Positions 32,868-41,615 of a stretch of 64,000 nt of DNA are shown here, in pieces. This stretch comes from Phytoactinopolyspora mesophila (GTDB lineage: Bacteria > Actinomycetota > Actinomycetes > Jiangellales > Jiangellaceae): NCBI RefSeq assembly GCF_010122465.1, contig NZ_WLZY01000001.1, positions 496,001 through 560,000 on the forward strand, in the 5' to 3' direction. Within the stretch, counting starts at the first letter, position 1, and each line of letters begins with the position of its first letter. Both the position numbers and the translations under genes were made by a program. The notes below the pieces were generated by a model. The model saw nothing but the letters and a program-made list of their open reading frames with translations, was not told where the DNA came from and made no database searches.

Positions 32868-33153
32868 GGACTGTCACCTCTGTTGTGTCGGGGTACATGT
32901 GGATTCTTGCGATCCGACTTCAGCACCTGATCTCAGGCGTTGAGCCGGGCCGGGTCGATCCGACGGACACGTGATCGCGACGCGGCGATGGGCGAGTGGG
33001 GTGTCGCGGGCGGCTGTGTTGGCAACGAGGACGGGGAAAGTGCGCCGCCGCGGCGTGGGAAGCCGTGCGACACCACAGATGAGCAGGTCAGCAGTGGTTC
33101 GCAAGGGTGGCAACCGATTGCCACGAGTTGCGGTCCTGCTGCGGTGGGGTGGC
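32868..33153. other. Intergenic stretch left of a hairpin repeat
   Basis: No gene is supported between the DUF3592 start and the family B hairpin; the open frames are shadows with no motif. A promoter for the DUF3592 gene must lie here, but I cannot point to it. Confidence 0.4.
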
Positions 33154-33196
33154 CGGGCGCCCGTCGCCCCCCAATGAATCGCATGACGGGCGCCCG
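33154..33196. repeat. Dispersed hairpin repeat, family B copy 1
   Basis: Arms CGGGCGCCCGTC (33154-33165) and GACGGGCGCCCG (33185-33196) pair perfectly over 12 bases around a 19-base loop beginning GCCCCCC. It shares its outer bases, the C-run of the loop and the trailing ACGT with copy 2 at 43221, while the inner bases differ in a paired way. It lies about 80 bases beyond the LysR stop. The two copies bracket the 33-43 kb locus. Confidence 0.7.
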
Positions 33197-33275
33197 ACGT
33201 ATGGGCGGTGCCACATTGGACGACGCGTGAGGGGGGCGCGGGGTTGCATCCGGTCAGCAAATCGGTCCGGCGAAA

Positions 33276-34157
33276 CTAATGATCCCGGGCAGCAATCTCG
33301 AGCGCGAGCTCCCAGCCGGCGCGTACCACGCGGATGTCGAACCGGTCTGCCCAACAGACCACTGACTCGATGACCCGCAGGTCGAGGCCGTCGATGGGCA
33401 GCCGGACAACTCTCGGATCACCGGGCAGCTCCACTTCGTCCACCACTCCGATGCCCAAACCCGCGGCCACTGCGGCGTGTAACGCCTCCCGGCTGTCTAC
33501 CTGGAAGATGTCGTCCAATATGTGCTCGGTCTCGCACCAGGCTTCGTGGAAGATGCGCTGAGTGACAGAACCATACTCGCGGGTCACCAGGCGCTCGGCC
33601 GCGAGTTCGGCCGGCGACACACTGTCCTGTTCCGCCAGCGGATGATCGTGCGCCACGATCGCGACGACTCGCCCCTCCCGCAGCGGCGCCGTGACCAGCC
33701 GGGGATCCGCCTCCACGTTGGCGATGACCGCCAGATCGATCTCGTTGGCGAGCAACGCCGCCCGAATGCTCTCGCCGTTGCCGGTCGAGAGCGCGACATC
33801 GACCCCTGGGTACCGTTCACGGAAGGCCGCCAGCAAGGGCATGATGTGGACCGGTCCGTCGGTACCCAGGCGCAGCAGTCCGCTGCGCAATTGACCGGCA
33901 TCGGCCAGGCATTGATGGGCCTCGGACTCGAGATCGAAAAGCCGGCGGCTGATCGCACGCAACTCGTGCCCGAGCGGCGTGAGCACCACGCCGCGCCCGC
34001 GCCGGTCGAAGAGTGCGACGCCGTACTTCCGCTCGAGTGCTTTGACCTGCTCGGACAGTGTGGGCTGGGTGACGTGCAGAGCAGCCGCGGCGCCCACGAA
34101 GCTGCCAGCTTCAGCAACCGCGTCGAAGGCGCGGAGGTAGGTCAGGTTCATGGTCAT
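33276..34157 (-). CDS. LysR family regulator, PhnR-like
   Basis: A 293-residue LysR protein. The helix-turn-helix is at residues 5-60 (LTYLRAFDAVAEAGSFVGAAAALHVTQPTLSEQVKALERKYGVALFDRRGRGVVLTPLG). The effector domain starts near residue 90 ('GLLRLGTDGPVHIMPLLAAFRERYPGVDVALSTGN'). From memory, this last segment resembles the LysR regulators associated with aminoethylphosphonate use (the TIGR03339/PhnR group). It is divergent from the phosphodiesterase-transporter operon, so I infer that it controls that operon in response to a phosphorylated or phosphonate compound. The start uses the first ATG; a second is two codons later. Confidence 0.88.
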   Translation of the reverse strand: MTMNLTYLRAFDAVAEAGSFVGAAAALHVTQPTLSEQVKALERKYGVALFDRRGRGVVLTPLGHELRAISRRLFDLESEAHQCLADAGQLRSGLLRLGTDGPVHIMPLLAAFRERYPGVDVALSTGNGESIRAALLANEIDLAVIANVEADPRLVTAPLREGRVVAIVAHDHPLAEQDSVSPAELAAERLVTREYGSVTQRIFHEAWCETEHILDDIFQVDSREALHAAVAAGLGIGVVDEVELPGDPRVVRLPIDGLDLRVIESVVCWADRFDIRVVRAGWELALEIAARDH

Positions 34158-34345
34158 TCGCTCGTGCTCCTTCGAAGAACAGGCACGACTTCAGTGAACC
34201 ATAGGTATGGCCGATCTGTTCAATAGAAATATTCGACTAGGCTAATCTCATGTCGACAATTAAACTCCGTACCGTCACCTAGGCGGACGTTAATCAGTAG
34301 AGCGGGCTCACCGCGGTACGTGAAAACCGACGCGAGGAGATCAAT
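34158..34345. promoter_or_regulatory. Divergent control region of the organophosphorus locus
   Basis: The 188 bases between LysR and the first phosphodiesterase gene contain an A/T-rich core (34197-34270) unlike its surroundings. ATAGGTATGG and CAATAGAAATATTCG are candidate LysR half-sites of the ATAG/T-N11-A kind. TAGGCTAAT at 34239-34247 could be a plus-strand -10 region. This is the likely switch for the locus. Confidence 0.45.
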
Positions 34346-35227
34346 ATGGGCGAGGGTGAGCAACGGCACCGCGACCCGAATGGCCGAAGCCCCGTCACGG
34401 TACGGGTGATGTCATTCAATATCTGGCTCGGCGGTGAGCAAATCGAATTCGGCCAGGTGGCGGAGGCGATCAAAGCCGCCGAGGCGGATGTGGTCGGAAT
34501 TCAGGAGGCAGGCCCCAATCTCAAGCGAATCGCCGACGCACTCGGCTGGCACTTCGCGCCTGGTAACGAGCGTCACCAGCAGATCGTCAGCCGTTTTCGG
34601 CTGTTGCCCGGCCAAGACCCGGACACTTTTGTCTACGCGCTGACCGAGAATTCCACTGGATTCGCCATCTCGAACGTCCATCTGCGTGCGTATCCATACG
34701 GTCCGCACGAACTGAGAGACGGCGCCACTTCCGATCACGTACTGGGTCTGGAAGCGCACCATCTCGAAGAACTCGCCGCACATTTCGACACGTTGCCAAA
34801 ACTGGCGGCGGCCGGCATTCCGGTGTTCTTGACCGGCGATCACAACGTCCCTAGTCACCTGGACTGGACCGGACCAGCCGCGGCGGCGTCGGAGGAATCC
34901 TTCCGCACGCCGTTCGCGTGGCCCCTGTCGATGCGCCTGCAGGGGGTTGGGTTCCGGGACAGCTTCCGCGAGGCACATCCGGATGCGGCCGCCAAACCAG
35001 GTATCACCTGGAGTCCCGGGTATCCACCGCCGGCCATCGACGACGACGAGGTCTGCGACCGGATCGACTATGTGTACGCGGCCGGCCCGGCCACGACGGT
35101 GAGCAGTCAGGTGGTCGGAGAGCCGGGCCCGCAGAGTGACATCGCGGTGGACTCGTGGCCCTCGGACCATCGGGCCGTGGTTTCGGAATTCACGATCGTG
35201 CCGGCGCCGGTGCCACACGCGTTGTGA
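34346..35227 (+). CDS. Endonuclease/exonuclease/phosphatase-fold enzyme, cytoplasmic
   Basis: A 293-residue metal-dependent phosphoesterase of the DNase I/sphingomyelinase fold. Catalytic motifs are complete: 'MSFNIWLGG' (Asn), 'VVGIQEA' (metal-binding Glu), 'GDHNVPSHLDW' (Asp and Asn) and 'PSDHRAVVSEF' (Asp-His). There is no signal peptide or membrane segment, so it should act inside. It is about 60% identical by eye to the secreted enzyme at 41616 over the catalytic domain, including 'AYPYGPxxLRDGA'. The substrate is probably a small phosphodiester brought in by the ABC transporter of the same cluster. The ATG at 34346 is preceded by GAGGAG. Confidence 0.85.
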   Translation: MGEGEQRHRDPNGRSPVTVRVMSFNIWLGGEQIEFGQVAEAIKAAEADVVGIQEAGPNLKRIADALGWHFAPGNERHQQIVSRFRLLPGQDPDTFVYALTENSTGFAISNVHLRAYPYGPHELRDGATSDHVLGLEAHHLEELAAHFDTLPKLAAAGIPVFLTGDHNVPSHLDWTGPAAAASEESFRTPFAWPLSMRLQGVGFRDSFREAHPDAAAKPGITWSPGYPPPAIDDDEVCDRIDYVYAAGPATTVSSQVVGEPGPQSDIAVDSWPSDHRAVVSEFTIVPAPVPHAL

Positions 35228-35376
35228 GCCACCCGAGCGTGCTGTTGCCAGCACGTCGCGGATCCGCAAGGTGAACACCTCGGCAGAACTCCGCCGCCAA
35301 GCCTTCTGTTGTTGGGTCGCCGATTCAGATGCCGCCCGGTGGGCAGTCACTCGACATACGAGAGGAAGTGTCTTAG

Positions 35377-36708
35377 ATGAGACTCCCGTACAGTGGCCGG
35401 GGCCGGAATATTGCCCTGATTGCCGCTACCACACTTATTGCGGCCGGTTGCGCCGGAAACGGCGTAGACGACCCCGAAGCTGTTGAGGCCGTCGATCTCG
35501 ACGAGATCGACGAAGCCGTCGCGATCGAGTTCTATTACGGCCTTGGAGGTTATCTCGGTGAAGTTGTCGAAGAATTCATCGACCGCTTCAACGAATCACA
35601 GGACAACGTCGTCGTCACCGGTGTGACACAGGGCTCGTACGAGGAAACCGGCCAAGCTCTGCAAGCTGCTGTGGCGGCCGGAGACCCGCCAGCGGTGGCG
35701 TTGAACGCACCGGCGGGATTCGCCGAACGTGGGCTATTGGCTGCCCTGGACCCGTACATCGAGGCCGACCCGGACGTCGACCTGGACGATTTCGTGGACG
35801 CATTCGTCGAGCCTGGAATCTTCGATGAACAGCTTTATGAATTGCCGATGTTCGGTACTACTCAGGTCATGTATTACCGGCACGACTTCTTCGACGATGC
35901 GGGCATCGACCCGGCAGAGGCGTTGTCCACGTGGGAGAACCTGGCCGAGGCCGCAGAACAGCTGACGGAGCGGGACAACGGCAATGTGACCCGCTACGGC
36001 TGGGAGCCGATGTACGGCGAGGCGAACATGATCGACGCGGTCTTGAGCCGCGGCGGGCAGATCATCTCCGACGACGGCACCGAGGTGCTCATCGATGACG
36101 ACGTATGGGTGGAGACCTGGGATGCGTTCCGGGAGTGGATCCACGAGGACGAGATCATGCGGATCCACCACGGCGGCACCGGCTGGGAGTATTGGTACCG
36201 GACCATCGACGACGTTCTCCAGGACCGCGCCGCCGGGTACACGGGATCGAGCGGCGACCAGGGCGATCTCGATTTCGACCTGGTGAGTGCGCACATACAA
36301 CCCGGATGGGAAGGTTCCGATCCAGCCCCGGTTGCAGGAGGGAACTCCGGTGCGATCCTCGCCGACGCCTCCGACGAAGAGAAGGCCGCCGCCTGGGAAT
36401 GGCTGAAGTTCTTCACCTTGACCGAGAACACGGCGGAGTACTCGATCAAGACCGGATACATCCCGGTGCGTGAGTCCGCTGCCGAGGATCCCGACTTCCA
36501 GGCACATGCGGAAGAAAACCCACATGCCATGGTGCCCCTCGAGCAGGTGCTGATCGCATCGCCGGCGTTCGTCGATCCGACCGGAGGTGAGATCAACGAC
36601 GCGCTGACGATCGCTGCAGACCGGGTTCAGATCGAGAACGTGCCCGCTGCGCAAGCCTTGGCTGAGGCGGCGCAGGAAGCACAAGAGGCCCTGGACCGGC
36701 TCGGGTGA
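35377..36708 (+). CDS. ABC transporter substrate-binding lipoprotein, UgpB-like
   Basis: A 443-residue lipoprotein. The signal peptide ends in the lipobox LIAAGC (Cys about residue 25). The mature protein starts with an acidic linker and then 'AIEFYYGLGGYLGEVVEEFIDRFNESQDNVVVTGVTQGSYEETGQALQAAVAAGDPPAVA'. That pattern is typical of glycerol-3-phosphate/glycerophosphodiester binders (UgpB): WHG/YYG..GG, FN.SQ, GSYEET. The ligand is therefore likely a polyol or glycerol phosphate compound. A GAGAGG lies about ten bases before the ATG. It is 149 bases after the phosphodiesterase gene. Confidence 0.88.
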   Translation: MRLPYSGRGRNIALIAATTLIAAGCAGNGVDDPEAVEAVDLDEIDEAVAIEFYYGLGGYLGEVVEEFIDRFNESQDNVVVTGVTQGSYEETGQALQAAVAAGDPPAVALNAPAGFAERGLLAALDPYIEADPDVDLDDFVDAFVEPGIFDEQLYELPMFGTTQVMYYRHDFFDDAGIDPAEALSTWENLAEAAEQLTERDNGNVTRYGWEPMYGEANMIDAVLSRGGQIISDDGTEVLIDDDVWVETWDAFREWIHEDEIMRIHHGGTGWEYWYRTIDDVLQDRAAGYTGSSGDQGDLDFDLVSAHIQPGWEGSDPAPVAGGNSGAILADASDEEKAAAWEWLKFFTLTENTAEYSIKTGYIPVRESAAEDPDFQAHAEENPHAMVPLEQVLIASPAFVDPTGGEINDALTIAADRVQIENVPAAQALAEAAQEAQEALDRLG

Positions 36709-36766
36709 CTCGACAGCTGACTGAGGTGCCGGCGCGTGCACACGGCGCCGGCACCGCAACCGAGGG

Positions 36767-37543
36767 GTGGGACGGGTTTTGGTGACCGTGACTGTCCATG
36801 ACCGGAAGTATCTGATCGATGCGATCTTGTTCGACAAGGACGGGACGCTGATTGACTTCGCGTCCTTGTGGCTGGCATGGCTCGACGCTCTACTGGACAC
36901 GCTCGGTGAGACGGTGGCGGTGCCGATCCAGCGCTCGGACCTGGCCTCGGCCGTCGGCGCTGACCTCATCAGCCGGACCCACGATGCCGGAGGGCCGCTC
37001 GCGGTCGGATCGAACAGCGAGGTCCGGCTCGTGCTGGCCCAGCGCCTGTACATGTCCGGACTGCGGTGGGAACAGGCGTGCGCAGCGGTCGAGTCAGCGA
37101 GCCGGATTGTGGACACGTGGCTGAGCGAGGAGGCGCTCATCGATCCTGCGGCCGGAGTTCTGGACTTCATTGGCCAGGCCAGAGAGCTCGGCGTGCGGAT
37201 GGGCGTCGTCACCGCCGACGACCAGGACCGGACGCTGCGTCACCTGCACCTGCTGGGCCTTCAGGACAGCATCGAGGTGGTGATCGGCGCCGACACCGTG
37301 AGCAGCGGCAAACCCGACCCGGAAGGGGTGCTCCTGGCGTGCCGGCGCCTCGGCGTCGCGCCGGAGCGCACACTGCTGGTCGGGGACACCTCGAGCGACA
37401 TGGCTGCGGCGACCGCGGCCGGCCTGGCGACCGGGATCCGGCTTGGTGGAGCGGGGCCGGACGACGAGCTCCTGTTCTCTGGCAACGGGTCCATACCTCT
37501 GCACCGGGTCGAACGATTCGAAGAGGTGAGTATCACGCCATGA
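36767..37543 (+). CDS. HAD superfamily phosphatase
   Basis: A hydrolase of up to 258 residues with a C1 cap. Motif I DKDGTLID contains the nucleophilic Asp and the general acid Asp; motif II is the Thr in 'MGVVTADD', motif III is Lys in 'SSGKPDPEG', and motif IV is 'VGDTSSDM'. It resembles phosphoglycolate phosphatase. The DxAGT motif I of phosphonoacetaldehyde hydrolase is absent, so C-P cleavage is unlikely. It would release phosphate from the imported product. The first GTG (36767) follows GAGGGG; GTG 36782 or ATG 36797 are alternatives. It lies between the binding-protein and ATPase genes of one operon. Confidence 0.88.
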   Translation: MGRVLVTVTVHDRKYLIDAILFDKDGTLIDFASLWLAWLDALLDTLGETVAVPIQRSDLASAVGADLISRTHDAGGPLAVGSNSEVRLVLAQRLYMSGLRWEQACAAVESASRIVDTWLSEEALIDPAAGVLDFIGQARELGVRMGVVTADDQDRTLRHLHLLGLQDSIEVVIGADTVSSGKPDPEGVLLACRRLGVAPERTLLVGDTSSDMAAATAAGLATGIRLGGAGPDDELLFSGNGSIPLHRVERFEEVSITP

Positions 37544-37619
37544 GAGCACGAGACGCCCAGCCAGCACAGGGGCCGTCAACAACGACGACGGCCTCGCCGA
37601 TCGATCAGGAGGGACACTG

Positions 37620-38750
37620 ATGGGAGCCCTCGAAATCGAGCAGGTTCACAAGCGTTTTGGCAAGACTGTCGCATTGAGCGACGTGACCTTCGACGTCGGT
37701 GACGGAGAACTGGTGGTGATCGTCGGGCCGTCCGGCTGCGGCAAGACCACGCTGCTGCGCATCGTCGCCGGACTGGACCAGATGACGTCCGGGGAAGTCC
37801 GCCTGGACGGCGCGCCGATCTCGAACCTGGCGTCGTCGCGGCGCGACATCGCGATGGTGTTCCAGAGCTATGCCCTCTACCCGCACATGACGGTCGAGCG
37901 CAACATCGGCTACCCGCTCAAACAGCGACGTGTCCCCAAGACGTACGCTCGGGAAAGGGTTCGGCAGGTGGCGGAATCGCTGGAGATCGCCGACCTGCTG
38001 GACCGGAAACCAGGGCAGCTCTCCGGAGGTCAGCGGCAGCGAGTGGCCCTCGGCCGGGCAATTGTCCGAGAGCCCCAGGCGTTCCTGATGGACGAGCCGC
38101 TGTCGAATCTCGACGCGAAACTCCGGGCCGAGACCCGCTCCGAGATCAGTAAACTGCAGCGCCGCCTGGGCGTCACCACCCTCTACGTCACCCACGACCA
38201 GGTGGAAGCCATGACGATGGGGGACCGCATCGCGATCATGCATGCGGGCCGTTTGCAGCAGTTCGGCCGCCCGCTGGAACTGTTCGATCAGCCGGCGAAC
38301 GTGTTTGTGGCCGGGTTCCTGGGGACCCCGCCGATGAACCTGATCCGGGGAAGGCTCGCTCGCACCGGAGCCGGCACGCATTTCACGATGCCCGGCGAGG
38401 CCCGTGCACTGGAGGTGCCGTCCTCGGCTCCGGTTCCGGAAGTGGTGCGGGCAGCGGGCAGCGACAACGATGGAGCCCACGTGTGGCTCGGAGTGCGGCC
38501 CGGCGCGACCGCGCTCGTGTCTCCGGGCGAGCTCGCCGAAGCCAGCCGGCACCAGATCACGCTCAGCGGACCGGTGTCTCGTAGCGAGTTGCACGGTGAT
38601 ATCGCCTACGCGACGGTCGACATCGGCGGTCAGGAACTGACCATCACGCTCGACGACATGCGAGTACCGGATGTCGCCCACCTGGCCATCAAGCCTGAGG
38701 ACATCCGCTGGTTCGACTCCGCGGGCGACCTAGCGCCGGTGCCGTCATGA
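37620..38750 (+). CDS. ABC transporter ATP-binding protein, UgpC/MsmK-like
   Basis: A 376-residue ATPase of the carbohydrate-uptake type 1 family. Walker A GPSGCGKTT is near residue 37, the signature LSGGQRQRVALGRA near 136, Walker B 'AFLMDEPLSNLDAKLR' near 155 and the H-loop His in 'YVTHDQVEAM'. A C-terminal TOBE/MalK-like regulatory domain follows from residue 235. It energises the two permeases that follow. GGAGGG precedes the ATG, and the stop overlaps the next start (ATGA). Confidence 0.92.
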   Translation: MGALEIEQVHKRFGKTVALSDVTFDVGDGELVVIVGPSGCGKTTLLRIVAGLDQMTSGEVRLDGAPISNLASSRRDIAMVFQSYALYPHMTVERNIGYPLKQRRVPKTYARERVRQVAESLEIADLLDRKPGQLSGGQRQRVALGRAIVREPQAFLMDEPLSNLDAKLRAETRSEISKLQRRLGVTTLYVTHDQVEAMTMGDRIAIMHAGRLQQFGRPLELFDQPANVFVAGFLGTPPMNLIRGRLARTGAGTHFTMPGEARALEVPSSAPVPEVVRAAGSDNDGAHVWLGVRPGATALVSPGELAEASRHQITLSGPVSRSELHGDIAYATVDIGGQELTITLDDMRVPDVAHLAIKPEDIRWFDSAGDLAPVPS

Positions 38751-39688
38751 CCGCCGTCGTCGAGCGGCCGGGCCGCCGCACCCGCACCGGCAGCCGCGGG
38801 CGTCCGGACGAACCGCCAGGGCAGCGCAGCCCGCTGGCCACCATCGGCTTCCTGCTGCCCGCGATGGTGCCGTTGACCGTCTTCTGGATCGTCCCGATGA
38901 TCCTGGTGTTCTGGTGGAGCTTCACCAACTGGGACATGATGGCGCCCGAATACGACATCGTGGGCCTGGAGAACTACGAACTCCTGATCACCCGCGGCGC
39001 CCTCGGCCAGGTTCTCTGGAACACCACCTATTTCACTGTGGGGACGGTGGTGCCCACGGTCGTCGGTGGCCTGCTGCTGGCGCTGCTCCTCCACAAACGC
39101 CTCCGTGGCTCGAGTCTGTACCGCACTATCATCTTCAGCCCGTGGGTCACCCCGATGGTGGCGATGTCGATCGTGTTCACCTGGATCTTCGAGCCGCGGG
39201 TCGGCCTGGCCAACTACGTGATGACGAGTGTCGGGCTGCCGGCGCTGCCCTGGGCGTCGTCGAGCGACTGGGCGATGGTGGTCATCATCATCGTCACTGT
39301 GTGGCGTCAGCTCGGCTGGGCGATGATCTTTTACACGGTGGCGCTGGGGCGGGTTCCGGCCGACCTGTACGAAGCCGCCGAGATGGATGGATCGTCGTCG
39401 TGGGCGAAGTTCAAGGACATCACCCTGCCGATGATCTCCCCGACCACATTCTTCTTGGTCATCATCATGACGATCGAGGCACTGCAGGCCTTCGACCAGA
39501 TCGACGTGATCACCCAGGGCGGGCCAGCAGGTTCGACGCGCACGCTTCTCTACTTCTACTACCAGGCCGCATTCGAGCGATTCCAGGTGGGCGAGGCAGC
39601 GGCCGTGGCGGTCTTCCTGGTCGTGCTCACCGGGATGATCGCGCTTGCGCAGTTCGTCGTCGGACGCCGATTCGTCCACTACCAATAG
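38747..39688 (+). CDS. ABC transporter permease, UgpA-like
   Basis: A 313-residue inner-membrane subunit with six predicted helices after a basic 30-residue N-terminus. The coupling-helix EAA motif is 'YEAAEMDGSSSWAKFKDITLPMI' near residue 205. The last helices contain 'FFLVIIMTIEALQAFDQIDVITQGGP', typical of UgpA/MalF-type proteins. Start and ATPase stop overlap by four bases, so the subunits are translationally coupled. Confidence 0.9.
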   Translation: MTAVVERPGRRTRTGSRGRPDEPPGQRSPLATIGFLLPAMVPLTVFWIVPMILVFWWSFTNWDMMAPEYDIVGLENYELLITRGALGQVLWNTTYFTVGTVVPTVVGGLLLALLLHKRLRGSSLYRTIIFSPWVTPMVAMSIVFTWIFEPRVGLANYVMTSVGLPALPWASSSDWAMVVIIIVTVWRQLGWAMIFYTVALGRVPADLYEAAEMDGSSSWAKFKDITLPMISPTTFFLVIIMTIEALQAFDQIDVITQGGPAGSTRTLLYFYYQAAFERFQVGEAAAVAVFLVVLTGMIALAQFVVGRRFVHYQ

Positions 39689-39697
39689 GGGATTCCG

Positions 39698-40630
39698 ATG
39701 GCTACCTCGAGGACATCCGAACCTCTGGACGCTTCGCTGGACGAAGCTGTCAGCCCGCCGGAACTAGGACCGCCGCCGGTGCACACCGGCCCGCGCCGGC
39801 TGCGCGATCTCGTCGGAACCACCGGGCGCCACGTCGGGCTCATCGTCATGACCGGCCTGATTGCGTTGCCGTTTCTGTGGATGGTGACGAACTCCATCAA
39901 GACCACGGACGAGATGTGGGCCTGGCCGCCGGTGTGGTGGCCGGCGGAGGCTGTGTGGTCGAACTTCCCGGACGCCTGGTCCGCGGCACGCTTCGGCCGG
40001 TACATGTTCAACTCGTTCTTCGTGGCCGCCGCGATCGTGGCGATTCAGACCGTGAACACCGCGATGCTGGCCTATGCGATCACCCAGATGCGGTTCTGGG
40101 GCCGGGACATGCTGTTCGGGCTGGTCCTGGTCACCTACATGCTGCCGGTGCCGGCCACCTACGTGGTCAGCTTCATCATCTTGTCCCGGCTCGGCTGGCT
40201 GGACAGCTATCAGGGCCTGATCGTGTCGAACTCGGTCTCAGTGCTGGCGATTTTTCTCGTACGGCAGGCGTTCTTGCAGGTCCCACGCGACTACATCGAG
40301 GCCGCGCGGATGGACGGGGCGAGTCATTGGAAAGTGCTCTGGCAGATCTGCTTCCCGCTGGCCAAGCCGGTGTTCATCACCGTGGGAATCTTGAACTTCA
40401 TCGTCCAATACAACAACTACTTCTGGCCGCGGCTGATCACCCGCTCGGATGAGATGCGACTGGTCAGCGTCGGGCTCCGGCAGTTCTTCATCGAGGCGGG
40501 CGCGTACGGCATCCAATGGCCGCTGATCATGGCAGCGGCGACATTCATCGTGCTGCCGCTGCTGATCGGGTTCCTGTTCGTGCAGAAGTGGCTGGTGCGT
40601 GCGGTAAGCCTGACCAGCGGACAGAAGTAG
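39698..40630 (+). CDS. ABC transporter permease, UgpE-like
   Basis: A 310-residue permease with six helices. A disordered N-terminal 40 residues precede 'GLIVMTGLIALPFLWMVTNSIKTTDEM'; the EAA motif is 'YIEAARMDGASHWKVLWQICFPLAKPVF'. Together with the preceding gene it forms the membrane channel of the importer. It begins nine bases after the UgpA-like stop, in the same operon. Confidence 0.9.
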   Translation: MATSRTSEPLDASLDEAVSPPELGPPPVHTGPRRLRDLVGTTGRHVGLIVMTGLIALPFLWMVTNSIKTTDEMWAWPPVWWPAEAVWSNFPDAWSAARFGRYMFNSFFVAAAIVAIQTVNTAMLAYAITQMRFWGRDMLFGLVLVTYMLPVPATYVVSFIILSRLGWLDSYQGLIVSNSVSVLAIFLVRQAFLQVPRDYIEAARMDGASHWKVLWQICFPLAKPVFITVGILNFIVQYNNYFWPRLITRSDEMRLVSVGLRQFFIEAGAYGIQWPLIMAAATFIVLPLLIGFLFVQKWLVRAVSLTSGQK

Positions 40631-40652
40631 CCGGCGCGCGGATCGGCAGCGG

Positions 40653-41528
40653 ATGAGCACGGCAGCGGTGATCGGCCTGATGCTGATCGCTGGGCTCATG
40701 CATGCGGGGTGGAATCTGGCCGCCAAAAGACTGCGCGCCGATCGCACCCTGTTCCTCATCGCGCTCTCACCGATCGGGGTGGTCCTCACGTTGCCCTGGG
40801 CACTTACTCACCTGCCGGCTCCCGAGCACTGGGCGCCCGTCGCGGGCTTCGTGGCTGTCCGGGTGGTCCTGAACGCCATCTACCTGGTCACGCTGTCCCG
40901 CTCGTATCGCGTGCTCGACCTGTCCGTGGCATATCCGATCGCGCGCGGCAGCGGCCCACTGGTAGCGACGATCCTGGCCGTTTCGCTGCTGGGGGAGCGG
41001 CCGGACCTGATCGGCGTGGTCGGCGTCTTGATCGTGAGCGCGGCCATCGTGTCCATGGCGGGTGCGAATCCGAAGGCAGCGGTGCCCCAGCCGGCCATGG
41101 CGCCGGGTCCGGCAGTGCGCTGGCCGATCCTGACCGGGGTGACCATCGGTTGCTACACGGCGCTGGACAAGGCCGCCGTCGCCGTGATCGATCCGGTCAC
41201 TTACCTGGCGTTCGTCGAATTCGGCACCTTCCTGGTGCTGGGCGCGGCGGTGACGTACCGCGGCCGCGCGGGAGAACTCGGCCGGGTGCTGGTCTCGTAT
41301 CCCTGGCAGCTTCTCGCGGCCGCGGCCATGGTCATCGGCAGCTATGCCCTGGCGTTGATCGCCCTGTCACATAGTTACGCCTCATACGTCGCGCCCCTGC
41401 GGGAAGTCGCCGTTGTCTATGCCGTCGTATTCGGCATCGTCGTGCTTGGTGAGCGTCATGCCGCCCGCCGGATTCCGGCCGCCCTCGGGATCGTATCCGG
41501 GCTGGCCATGGTGGGGGTGGCGATGTAG
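40653..41528 (+). CDS. EamA/DMT transporter
   Basis: A 291-residue protein of ten helices with EamA repeats ('GLMHAGWNLAAKRLRADRTLFLIALSPIG' and 'LGERPDLIGVVGVLIVSAAIV' in the first half, 'SHSYASYVAPLREVAVVYAVVFGIVVLGERHAARR' in the second). A DMT group found with phosphonate genes (TIGR03340-like) has a similar 'HAGWNL' start, which would fit the PhnR-like LysR here; I state this from memory. It may export a breakdown product, such as the alcohol left after dephosphorylation. It lies 22 bases after the second permease. Confidence 0.85.
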   Translation: MSTAAVIGLMLIAGLMHAGWNLAAKRLRADRTLFLIALSPIGVVLTLPWALTHLPAPEHWAPVAGFVAVRVVLNAIYLVTLSRSYRVLDLSVAYPIARGSGPLVATILAVSLLGERPDLIGVVGVLIVSAAIVSMAGANPKAAVPQPAMAPGPAVRWPILTGVTIGCYTALDKAAVAVIDPVTYLAFVEFGTFLVLGAAVTYRGRAGELGRVLVSYPWQLLAAAAMVIGSYALALIALSHSYASYVAPLREVAVVYAVVFGIVVLGERHAARRIPAALGIVSGLAMVGVAM

Positions 41529-41615
41529 AGCGACGCCAGCACACGAGATGACCATGTCGGCCACATACCCGAGATACGCACGCCACGGAGCACCGATCAA
41601 GAAGAGGAGGCTGTC

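Noticed and set aside
35734-37212. 492-residue minus-strand frame
   Set aside because: Shadow of the binding-protein and HAD genes, which carry lipobox and HAD motifs on the plus strand.
36767-37543. Phosphonoacetaldehyde hydrolase (phnX)
   Set aside because: Motif I reads DKDGT, not DxAGT, and the Schiff-base lysine context is absent, so an ordinary phosphatase is more likely.
38914-40452. 512-residue plus-strand frame across two permeases
   Set aside because: Out-of-frame His/Arg/Gly-rich reading of genuine permease genes.
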